Positions 1 through 5,724 of a stretch of 10,653 bases of DNA are shown piece after piece. The stretch spans positions 1 through 10,653 of the forward strand of contig JAEEGY010000010.1 of assembly GCA_016280565.1 (NCBI GenBank), read 5' to 3'. The notes beneath the pieces are model-generated. The model saw only the letters and a program-made list of their open reading frames with translations. It did no database searches and was not told the origin of the DNA. Within the stretch, counting starts at the first letter, position 1. Every line of letters begins with the position of its first letter. Origin of the DNA: Fretibacterium sp. (GTDB lineage: Bacteria > Synergistota > Synergistia > Synergistales > Aminobacteriaceae). Position numbers and translations under genes: made by a program.

Positions 1-846
1 GAAGGGGGGCAGCTCCCCCTCCGGCGTCTCCGTCGTGGGGAACCGGAGCACCATGCCCCGGGCAAAGGGGATGATGTCGAACGTTTTGAGCATCCCCGTC
101 GAGGGGGCCAGGGGCGTTCCGCAGAAGTAGCCATAACGGTCCACGGGGGGAAGCGCGCGTTTCTCAAGGGCAGCGAGGTCATACTCCCCGGTGGGAAGAG
201 AGATGTCCCCTTCGGCCTCTTCGCCGGAGACGGGCGCCTTGCAGTGATAGACCTCAACGGGGTCCAGATTGGCGCGGCCAAAGAGCTCGGCGATCTCCAG
301 CTCCCCCTGCTCATGGAAGATACGGCGGGCCTTGTCGATGGTCAGCACCTCGCGCGTGATGGGCAGATCCTGACGCACCAGCTCACGCATCTCCGCGCGG
401 ATTTTGTCCACATCCTCCCGTGTCAGCGGGCTGCCCTCTAACTCCCAGTAGTGTCCCTCGCCGATGGAGTGACGCAGGGTGACCCTGCGCGGCGGGTAGA
501 AGCGGGACGAGGGGCCCAAAATCCTCTCGCAGGCAATGACCATAAGGAAGTCCAGTGACCGCTGGTAAATGCGCAGACCCGCCGGCGAGTTCGTCTGAAT
601 GAACTCCACCATCGCGTTGTCGTCCACGACCCAGTCCAGGGGGCGGGTGTAGTTGTTGACAAACCAGCCGATGACCCGGTCCTTCTCCTGAACGAGCTTC
701 AGTTCATCCCCCAAGTTGGCCTTCTGTCGGGCTATGAAATCGGCCAGCGCCTGTCGTCCCGTGACCCCTTTCTCGTAGCTGAGGTTATTGGCAGCGTAGT
801 GCCCGCCCTTCTGAGCCATTGTCAGAACGCAAATCGTAAAAGCCAC
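1..846 (-). CDS. Nucleoside (uridine-type) kinase with ThrRS-like N-terminus, partial at left edge
   Basis: The 282 visible residues match the N-terminal half of the nucleoside kinases that carry threonyl-tRNA-synthetase-like TGS/SAD domains ahead of a uridine kinase/phosphoribulokinase P-loop domain. That catalytic domain, which would phosphorylate a nucleoside with ATP or GTP in the cytosol, lies beyond the left edge and is not seen. Family-like stretches are HSIGEGHYWEL (about residues 126-136, the SAD-like motif) and the block around YFCGTPLAPSTG to LRFP (about 240-270). The ThrRS zinc/editing residues HxxxH are not evident, as is usual in this family. Residues 203-232 look like an acidic insertion compared with the usual short linker. 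The start is taken as GTG at 846 because AGGAGG sits 7 nt upstream; ATG at 819 is in frame but has no ribosome-binding site. The gene lies downstream of the tRNA and may depend on read-through or an unseen promoter. Family assignment is fairly sure; substrate is not. Confidence 0.8.
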   Translation of the reverse strand, partial: MAFTICVLTMAQKGGHYAANNLSYEKGVTGRQALADFIARQKANLGDELKLVQEKDRVIGWFVNNYTRPLDWVVDDNAMVEFIQTNSPAGLRIYQRSLDFLMVIACERILGPSSRFYPPRRVTLRHSIGEGHYWELEGSPLTREDVDKIRAEMRELVRQDLPITREVLTIDKARRIFHEQGELEIAELFGRANLDPVEVYHCKAPVSGEEAEGDISLPTGEYDLAALEKRALPPVDRYGYFCGTPLAPSTGMLKTFDIIPFARGMVLRFPTTETPEGELPPF

Positions 847-867
847 AAATTTCCCTCCTCACCGCCT

Positions 868-900
868 GCCTATGCCTCACAGGTATGCCCTGTGGATATG
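868..900. repeat. Intergenic degenerate repeat, copy A (two overlapping partial units)
   Basis: The unit GCCTATGCCTCACAGGTATG (868-887) matches the copy at 9742 at 15 of 20 positions and the copy at 1068 at 13 of 20. Directly after it, CCCTGTGGATATG (888-900) matches the 3' half of the 1068 copy at 12 of 13. The region also holds a perfect 6-bp hairpin, CACAGG-TATGC-CCTGTG (878-894). It sits between the tRNA terminator and the kinase start, so it would be in the kinase leader. Function unknown. Confidence 0.45.
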
Positions 901-928
901 CGGGGCACAACCTATTCTAACGGAAAAC

Positions 929-966
929 AAAAAAGGCGGTCCACACTAAACTCTTGCGGCCGCCTT
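929..966 (-). terminator. Intrinsic terminator of the tRNA-Leu gene
   Basis: Read on the minus strand, AAGGCGG (966-960) pairs perfectly with CCGCCTT (939-933). A further CC/GG pairing inside is offset by one base. Six T residues (934-929) follow at once. It starts about 14 nt after the tRNA 3' end. The stem plus T-run is a standard Rho-independent design and should separate the tRNA from the kinase gene. Confidence 0.8.
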
Positions 967-980
967 AGAAATTTTCTGAT

Positions 981-1067
981 TGGTGCGGAGGGGGAGAATC
1001 GAACTCCCACAGCTTTAAAGCCACAAGATCCTTAGTCTTGCGCGTCTACCAATTCCGCCACCCCCGC
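981..1067 (-). tRNA. tRNA-Leu, anticodon AAG
   Basis: The 87-nt sequence folds as a class II tRNA. Acceptor GCGGGGG pairs with CCTCCGC (one G-T pair); the D arm has GCG/CGC around GAATTGGTAGA; the anticodon stem is CAAGA/TCTTG with loop CTAAGGA; a 15-nt variable arm holds a small stem; the T arm is GGGAG-TTCGATT-CTCCC. Discriminator A73 and an encoded CCA (983-981) follow. The loop gives anticodon A34-A35-G36 (bases 1033-1031), which reads leucine CUN codons; G37 fits CUN-reading leucine tRNAs. A34 is uncommon in bacteria outside tRNA-Arg(ACG) and would normally be converted to inosine by a TadA-type deaminase. The identity as leucine is firm from the class II shape and the sequence. Confidence 0.95.
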
Positions 1068-1087
1068 GCCTGTACCCTGTGGGTATG
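1068..1087. repeat. Intergenic degenerate repeat, copy B
   Basis: GCCTGTACCCTGTGGGTATG directly abuts the tRNA 5' end. It matches the 9742 copy at 16 of 20 positions. It contains the dyad TACCC-TGT-GGGTA (1073-1085). From the promoter position it would fall in the short transcribed leader removed during tRNA 5' processing, so it could be an operator, a processing hairpin or a dispersed repeat. Confidence 0.5.
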
Positions 1088-1095
1088 ACGCTATA

Positions 1096-1123
1096 ATTAT
1101 AACCATAAATCTGCCGGCGTCAA
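1096..1123 (-). promoter_or_regulatory. Sigma-70 promoter of tRNA-Leu
   Basis: On the minus strand, a -35 box TTGACG (1123-1118) and a perfect -10 box TATAAT (1101-1096) are separated by 16 bp. Transcription would start near 1089, about 20 nt before the mature tRNA end. The strength fits a stable-RNA gene. Confidence 0.8.
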
Positions 1124-1227
1124 GGGGAACGGAAGATCACGGCACATTTTAGCTCTGCCCGATATGTTGGGCGTATTTGCGCTTGCCTTTTTTGGGGGAA
1201 AGTTCTAATGTGTAAGGGGAAATTAAC

Positions 1228-1260
1228 ATGGCGCTTCGGCGTGCGCAGGGGATGTTATAG
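1228..1260 (+). other. Possible 10-codon leader ORF ahead of the antiporter
   Basis: ATG at 1228 opens a reading frame for MALRRAQGML that stops at 1258-1260, two bases before the antiporter ATG. A purine-rich AAGGGGA lies 7 nt upstream (1214-1220), as good as or better than the site ahead of the antiporter itself. This arrangement would allow translational coupling. Ten codons could easily occur by chance, so this is only a candidate. Confidence 0.25.
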
Positions 1261-1262
1261 AT

Positions 1263-2750
1263 ATGTTGGTAAACGCGGATCCTTTTCTTGTGGCGGGGCT
1301 GCTCTTCTTCTTAAGCCTCGTGGCGGGGACGCTCTCAGAACGGATCAGGGTCCCGGCGCTCATCCTGTTCCTGGCTATTGGAATGTTTGCAGGTGTGGAT
1401 GGGCCGGGGGGGCTGGTCTTTGACGACTTTGAGAACACAAACACCATCGGTACAGTGGCTCTGGCCTTCATCCTTTTCTCCGGCGGCTTTCAGACGCAAT
1501 GGAGGGATATCCGGCCCATCGTCACCCAGGGTGTGGTGCTCTCAACGCTGGGGGTCTTCCTGACGGCTATCCTCATGGCTGTCCCCATTGCTCTGCTCCC
1601 GCCCTTTGATTGCAAGGACGCTTTTCTGCTGGGGGCTATCGTCTCCTCGACGGACGCGGCGGCCGTGTTCTCCATCCTGAGGACCCAGAAGGTGGGGCTC
1701 AGGGGCTCGCTAAAACCGCTGTTGGAGTTTGAGTCGGGCAGCAACGACCCCATGGCCGTGTTCCTGACTCTCGCGGCTCTGAACTGGATGCGAAGCCCGG
1801 ATGTGCCTCTGGCACAGATGGCGGTAAAATTCGTGGTCCAGATGGCCGCGGGGGGGCTGATCGGCCTGCTGATGGGGCACTGCGCCTGCTGGCTCATCCA
1901 GCGCCTGCGGGTGGAGAACGAGGCGTTGTACCCCGTGTGGGGCATCAGTATCGTCCTGGCGACCTTCGGCCTGAGCGAGACCGTCTATGGCAACGGCTAC
2001 CTGGCTGTCTATGTCTGCGGCATCGTGATGGCCGAGGGGGACTTCCTCTATAAAAACAGCCTCCAGCGCTTCCATGAGGGCTTTGCCTGGCTGATGCAGA
2101 TCGCGATGTTCCTTGTGTTGGGCCTCCTGGTCAACCCCAGGGAGCTGATGAGGGTCCGTGTCATCAGCGTGGGGCTGCTCATCTCGGGCTGTCTGATGTT
2201 CATCGCGCGGCCCGTCGCCGTGTTCGTCTGTACCTCGCTTAGCCGACTCAGCTTTCGGGAAAAGCTCTTTGTGAGCTGGACCGGGCTGCGGGGGGCCGTG
2301 CCCATCATCCTGGCGACCTATCCGCTGACGGAGGGCCATGACGACGCACGCTACATTTTTAACCTCATCTTCTTCGTCGTCCTCACCTCCGTCCTGCTTC
2401 AGGGCAAGACGTTGGCAAAGGCCGCGAAATGGCTGAAGTTAGACACCTCGGTCCGCGCCACGCGATCGTACCCCCTGGCCTTTGACCGCACGCCGGGCAC
2501 CGGCAGCGAGGAGACCCGTGAGATAGACATTCTTTCCGACGCGGCGGTTGTCGGCCACACCGTGGGTGAACTGAAATTCCCGGAGGGCGTGACGATCCTC
2601 CTTATCAACCGCGGTTCCAAGTTCCTTATCCCCAAAGGGGGAACGCGCCTGGAGGCGAACGATACGCTCCTGCTCTTTGGCGAGCGGGCTCGTTTGTACG
2701 AAGTGGAACGGGAGCTGGCCCATCGCAGCAACTCAAGAGGTGATGTATAA
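1263..2750 (+). CDS. CPA1-family K+(Na+)/H+ antiporter with C-terminal RCK_C/TrkA_C domain (NhaP2/CvrA type)
   Basis: This 495-residue membrane protein is expected to exchange cytoplasmic K+ or Na+ for protons. Residues 1-390 are a string of hydrophobic segments with the CPA1 hallmarks: SSTDAAA (128-134), ESGSNDP with the ion-binding Asn-Asp pair (157-163) and GLRGAVP (341-347). After a hydrophilic linker, residues about 419-485 (pattern GVTILLINRG, IPKGGTRLEANDTLLLFG) match the TrkA_C/RCK_C ligand-binding domain found in NhaP2/CvrA (YcgO), which suggests control of transport by a small ligand. Proteobacterial CvrA is longer (near 578 residues). ATG 1263 is the only start, since an in-frame TAA lies at 1224-1226; its ribosome-binding site (AGGGG) is weak. 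The next gene starts one base after its stop, so the two are likely co-transcribed. Ion preference cannot be told from sequence. Confidence 0.88.
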   Translation: MLVNADPFLVAGLLFFLSLVAGTLSERIRVPALILFLAIGMFAGVDGPGGLVFDDFENTNTIGTVALAFILFSGGFQTQWRDIRPIVTQGVVLSTLGVFLTAILMAVPIALLPPFDCKDAFLLGAIVSSTDAAAVFSILRTQKVGLRGSLKPLLEFESGSNDPMAVFLTLAALNWMRSPDVPLAQMAVKFVVQMAAGGLIGLLMGHCACWLIQRLRVENEALYPVWGISIVLATFGLSETVYGNGYLAVYVCGIVMAEGDFLYKNSLQRFHEGFAWLMQIAMFLVLGLLVNPRELMRVRVISVGLLISGCLMFIARPVAVFVCTSLSRLSFREKLFVSWTGLRGAVPIILATYPLTEGHDDARYIFNLIFFVVLTSVLLQGKTLAKAAKWLKLDTSVRATRSYPLAFDRTPGTGSEETREIDILSDAAVVGHTVGELKFPEGVTILLINRGSKFLIPKGGTRLEANDTLLLFGERARLYEVERELAHRSNSRGDV

Positions 2751-2751
2751 A

Positions 2752-3681
2752 ATGAAAGCGATTCGTGAATTCCTGAGAAAGATACTGACTCCACAGATGG
2801 TTTGGGTCGACGAGACCCAGCAGGGGCACTGGGTGCAGAAGAAGCGGATGCACCCGGCGTTGCGCGCGTTTATCGGGGGCGGGGTGGCGGTCATCGCCGC
2901 GGCCCTCGCCGTCAGCTACTTCTGGAGCACGTCCGGCCCCGAAGAGCCCCTGCCAACCCCGCAGGAAGCCCCGATAAAGGCGGAGAAGCCGGACCTGCCC
3001 GCCCCCGTTTCGCTTGACGAGGGGCCAGCTGTTCCGAAGCCCGGCAGCCTGGCCGCCCTCTCCCCCGATGGGGAGCCCACTGCTCCGCTGGCTGTAGTCC
3101 CTGACGCGGTGCGCCCCGCGATAACGCCAGGTGTTCCCACGCCGGCGGAGCCCCCTGCACCGAAGAAAAAGGGCTCGCAAACCACTCTGGAGATCGACCT
3201 GAAGCCGAAAAAGAACCAGCCCACGCCGAAGGAGCCCGTGAAGCCGGGGCTCACCACACCCCCCGGCCAGCGCAAGGACTACTGGATACGCATCGACAAA
3301 GGGGATTACCTCCTCTCACTCTACCGGGGGCAGGACCTGGTGAAGACCTACAGCATCGCGGTGGGGAAGAACCCGGGGAACAAGCAGGCCATTGGCGACC
3401 ATCGCACGCCCGTGGGGAACTTCCGCGTCGTCTCCATTGAGAACGCCTCGAAGTGGAAACACGATTTTGGCGACGGGAAGGGGAAGATCGACGGGGCCTA
3501 CGGGCCCTGGTTCATCCGGCTGGACGCGGGGGGCTGGAAGGGTATCGGCATCCACGGTACCCACGACCCGGACTCCCGTGGTACGATGGCCACGGAGGGC
3601 TGCATCCGCCTGAGCAACGAGGAGATCCAGGACCTGAAACGCTACGCCTACCGCAATATGCGCGTGGTGATCGAGGAATGA
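2752..3681 (+). CDS. Membrane-anchored L,D-transpeptidase (YkuD domain)
   Basis: This 309-residue protein should act outside the cytoplasmic membrane on peptidoglycan, forming 3-3 cross-links or attaching partners through an acyl-enzyme on cysteine. Order of parts: a basic cytoplasmic N-terminus (1-36), one membrane segment (about 37-58), a long Pro/Lys-rich linker (60-172) able to span towards the wall, then a YkuD domain (about 175-309). The active-site motif is clear: IGIHGTHDP (265-273) with His268, then SRGTMATEGCIRLSN (275-289) with catalytic Cys284 and Arg286. The start is set at ATG 2752, 11 nt after GAGG; ATG 2743 is in frame but lies too near that site. It follows the antiporter with a 1-nt gap and its stop overlaps the next start (ATGA), pointing to one operon. 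Confidence 0.88.
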   Translation: MKAIREFLRKILTPQMVWVDETQQGHWVQKKRMHPALRAFIGGGVAVIAAALAVSYFWSTSGPEEPLPTPQEAPIKAEKPDLPAPVSLDEGPAVPKPGSLAALSPDGEPTAPLAVVPDAVRPAITPGVPTPAEPPAPKKKGSQTTLEIDLKPKKNQPTPKEPVKPGLTTPPGQRKDYWIRIDKGDYLLSLYRGQDLVKTYSIAVGKNPGNKQAIGDHRTPVGNFRVVSIENASKWKHDFGDGKGKIDGAYGPWFIRLDAGGWKGIGIHGTHDPDSRGTMATEGCIRLSNEEIQDLKRYAYRNMRVVIEE

Positions 3682-4607
3682 CGGGGCAGGACGGCCTGAC
3701 CTTTGATTTTGGTGGCGGGCTCTTCCTGATCGACCTGCCCCAGCCTATGGCGGGGTTCCGGCGCTTCATTTCGTCGTGGTTCTTTCGGGACACGGTGGGA
3801 CGGCGCGTCCTTGTGGACCCCGGCCCGGCAGGTACCATCCCCCTCCTGCTGCATGAGCTGGAGAAGCTGACGGACGGCGTTGACCTCGTGCTCCTGACAC
3901 ACATTCACCTGGACCACGCGGGGGGCCTGACAGAGTTTTGTTCTCACTATCCCGGCGTCGAGGTAATCGCTCATCCCCGCGCGTTCCGGCACCTCCGGGA
4001 GCCTCGCAAGCTGTGGGACGCCTCGGTCCACACGCTGGGTGACATCGCCCTCATGTACGGGGAGCCCGCGCCGTTGCCGCCCTCGGTCCCCCTGCTGGAA
4101 CAGGACCCTGCAGGGCTGATTGAGATTTTCCCCACGCCCGGCCATGCCCCGCACCACATCAGCCTCCGCGTCCCCTCCGGGGGGCGAACTCTCTTTTTTG
4201 TGGGCGAGGCCGCGGGGATGGTCCTGCCCCTGGAGGACGGCGCGAGGGACTCAATCGCTCCCGGCGCGAGCCTGTGGCTCCGCCCCACCACACCGCCGCG
4301 GTTTGACGCGGACGCCGCCCGTTCTTCGCTCTCGCTGCTTGCCTCCGTGCTGCGCGGGGACGAGCTGTTGTGTTACGCGCACTGGGGGACTTCGGAAAAC
4401 CCCAGGGAGCGCACCCTCCAGGCGCGGGAGCAGCTGGAACGGTGGTTCAGCCTTATTGAGCCCCTGCGGGACCGCACGCCGGAGGAGATCGTGGAGTATC
4501 TGCTGGCACACGACCCTCTGCTCCGTCGGAGTGGAGACCTCCCCCCGGACCTTTTGGACCGCGAGCGCCGCTTCATGGCGAACAGCGTCCGGGGGATGAT
4601 TGGCTGA
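3678..4607 (+). CDS. MBL-fold metallo-hydrolase
   Basis: This 309-residue soluble protein carries the metal-binding motif HIHLDH (75-80), a third-ligand block TPGHAPHH (His156) and a late His in CYAHWG (His235). These define the metallo-beta-lactamase fold of hydrolases (glyoxalase II-like, COG0491 group). At the place where a bridging Asp usually stands the sequence has GEAAG (Glu177); the blocks GHAPHH, GEAAG and RPTTPPRFD recall a poorly characterised subgroup. There is no signal peptide, so it should be cytoplasmic. The C-terminal 70 residues are helical and charged. The start at 3678 overlaps the stop of the L,D-transpeptidase (ATGA), with GAGG one base upstream, so translation is probably coupled. 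Substrate unknown; thioester, ester or phosphodiester hydrolysis are all possible. Confidence 0.85.
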   Translation: MTGQDGLTFDFGGGLFLIDLPQPMAGFRRFISSWFFRDTVGRRVLVDPGPAGTIPLLLHELEKLTDGVDLVLLTHIHLDHAGGLTEFCSHYPGVEVIAHPRAFRHLREPRKLWDASVHTLGDIALMYGEPAPLPPSVPLLEQDPAGLIEIFPTPGHAPHHISLRVPSGGRTLFFVGEAAGMVLPLEDGARDSIAPGASLWLRPTTPPRFDADAARSSLSLLASVLRGDELLCYAHWGTSENPRERTLQAREQLERWFSLIEPLRDRTPEEIVEYLLAHDPLLRRSGDLPPDLLDRERRFMANSVRGMIG

Positions 4608-4622
4608 GTCCCGGCGTTTTCA

Positions 4623-4651
4623 TTGACAGATTGAAGATAGCACGTCATAAT
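4623..4651 (+). promoter_or_regulatory. Sigma-70 promoter of the Mrp-family gene
   Basis: A perfect -35 box TTGACA (4623-4628), a 17-bp spacer and -10 box CATAAT (4646-4651). The start would fall near 4658, leaving a very short leader that begins at the ribosome-binding site (AGAGGGG, 4658-4664). The Mrp gene is therefore probably transcribed separately from the operon before it. Confidence 0.8.
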
Positions 4652-4674
4652 CCAGGCAGAGGGGGCGTTGAGAT

Positions 4675-5496
4675 ATGAGCGAGCATTGTGACCACAACTG
4701 TGAGGGCTGCTCCGCGGACTGCGGGGATCGCAAGGCCTGTCCCGGTTTCCAGGGGGCAAACAGCGGGGTGAAAAAGGTTATCGGCATCGTTAGTGGAAAG
4801 GGCGGCGTTGGCAAGTCCCTTGTAACGGCGCTGCTGGCCTCCGCTCTTGCGAAGAAGGGGCTCAGGACGGCGGTTTTGGACGCGGACATCACAGGGCCCT
4901 CCATCCCCAAGCTGTTTGGGCTCCATGAGCCGGTCCTGTCCAACGGGAATTTCATCCAGCCTGCCTGCACGCGGAGTGGGATCCAGGCTGTCTCCATGAA
5001 CCTCTGCCTGCCGGATGAGCAGGCCCCTGTCGTTTGGCGCGGTCCCCTGATCGCCGGTGTCGTCAAGCAGTTTTGGGAGGAAGTCGATTGGGGCGAAGTG
5101 GACTGTATGTTCGTTGATATGCCGCCCGGAACGGGGGACGTGCCGCTGACGGTCTTCCAGACCCTGCCCGTGAAGGGCATCGTGGTCGTCACGACGCCGC
5201 AGGAACTGGCCGGAATGATCGTGGGGAAGGCAGTGCGCATGGCAGGGCTGATGCACATCCCCGTCCTGGGACTTGTGGAAAATATGGCGTACTACCAGTG
5301 CCCGGACTGCGGGACACGGCATGAGATCTTCGGCAAAAGCCGCCTTGAGGAGACGGCCGCGTCCTTCGGCATTGGAAAAACGGCCCGTATCCCCATTGAG
5401 CCGAAACTCGCCGCGCTCTGCGATGAGGGGAAGATCGAGGAATTTGACGCCGGCGAGTGGCTGGCTCCCATTCTGGACGTCATCAAGGAACTGTAA
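4675..5496 (+). CDS. Mrp/NBP35-family iron-sulfur cluster carrier ATPase
   Basis: This 273-residue cytosolic P-loop ATPase should bind and deliver [4Fe-4S] clusters to target enzymes. The deviant Walker A motif GKGGVGKS is at 41-48, the DADITGPS switch at 69-76 and VDMPPGTGD at 147-155. The CPDC pair (209-212) is the conserved CxxC that bridges a cluster between two subunits. The N-terminus has five cysteines (5, 9, 12, 16, 22) in a compact pattern resembling the short Cys-rich extensions of clostridial and synergistote Mrp proteins rather than the spaced motif of eukaryotic Nbp35; it may hold a second cluster. Length is normal for the bacterial family. ATG 4675 follows AGAGGGG by about 10 nt. 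It has its own promoter and ends before a shared terminator. Confidence 0.92.
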   Translation: MSEHCDHNCEGCSADCGDRKACPGFQGANSGVKKVIGIVSGKGGVGKSLVTALLASALAKKGLRTAVLDADITGPSIPKLFGLHEPVLSNGNFIQPACTRSGIQAVSMNLCLPDEQAPVVWRGPLIAGVVKQFWEEVDWGEVDCMFVDMPPGTGDVPLTVFQTLPVKGIVVVTTPQELAGMIVGKAVRMAGLMHIPVLGLVENMAYYQCPDCGTRHEIFGKSRLEETAASFGIGKTARIPIEPKLAALCDEGKIEEFDAGEWLAPILDVIKEL

Positions 5497-5530
5497 GCCT
5501 TACACGCAGAACACAGTTTTTTTTACAAAC

Positions 5531-5582
5531 AAAGCCCCGGCTCGTCAGGAAACCCGCTACGCGGGCATGACGCCGGGGCTTT
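5531..5582. terminator. Bidirectional nested stem-loop terminator
   Basis: AAAGCCCCGG (5531-5540) pairs with CCGGGGCTTT (5573-5582). Inside, after a CT bulge, CGTCA (5543-5547) pairs with TGACG (5568-5572), and CCCGC (5553-5557) pairs with GCGGG (5561-5565) at the tip. Plus-strand T residues follow at 5580-5583; on the minus strand TTTGTTTGTAAAA follows. It lies between convergent genes (Mrp ends 5496, the OadG-like gene ends 5588) and should stop transcription from both sides. Confidence 0.85.
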
Positions 5583-5587
5583 TCTGA

Positions 5588-5713
5588 CTACTTCAGTTTT
5601 CCCAGGGCCATCACCACGAGGGTGATGAGAAGGATAACGGCGAAGATGCCCTCCATGCCCTGTCCCATAATTTTTAGCGAGACGATGAAATTGCTCCACA
5701 CCTCCGGGCTCAT
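5588..5713 (-). CDS. Small OadG-like membrane subunit of a Na+-pump decarboxylase
   Basis: A 41-residue ORF that length cut-offs would skip. It reads MSPEVWSNFIVSLKIMGQGM, then a single hydrophobic helix (about residues 21-38) and a short basic tail ending GKLK. This shape (short N-terminus with an ImGxGM motif, one membrane helix) matches the reduced OadG-related small subunits found next to beta subunits of sodium-ion-pumping decarboxylases; full-length OadG is roughly twice as long or more and has a C-terminal zinc-binding tail, absent here. The known role of gamma subunits is to anchor and assemble the decarboxylase complex. AGGAGG sits 7 nt before ATG 5713 and overlaps the TAG stop of the beta-subunit gene, 11 nt away, so the pair should be translationally coupled. 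Confidence 0.8.
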   Translation of the reverse strand: MSPEVWSNFIVSLKIMGQGMEGIFAVILLITLVVMALGKLK

Positions 5714-5724
5714 GACGTTCCCTC

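Noticed and set aside
799..1035. 78-codon plus-strand frame over the tRNA and kinase start
   Set aside because: It overlaps the tRNA-Leu and its terminator on the other strand and has no ribosome-binding site or similarity.
1157..1209. Promoter for the antiporter operon (TTGCCT or TTGCGC with TCTAAT) and a GCCC/GGGC dyad
   Set aside because: The spacers are 15 and 21 bp and the boxes match poorly; the 4-bp dyad is too short to count. A promoter is expected here but I cannot place it.
3453..3677. N-terminal extension of the MBL hydrolase frame
   Set aside because: These codons lie inside the L,D-transpeptidase YkuD domain, in another frame. The MBL fold starts right after ATG 3678.
5492..5524. 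TGTAAGCCTTACA dyad and T8 run after the Mrp gene as a first terminator
   Set aside because: The dyad overlaps the stop codon, allows only about 5 bp with a 3-nt loop, and the T-run starts 12 nt away. The 5531-5582 stem-loop explains termination much better.
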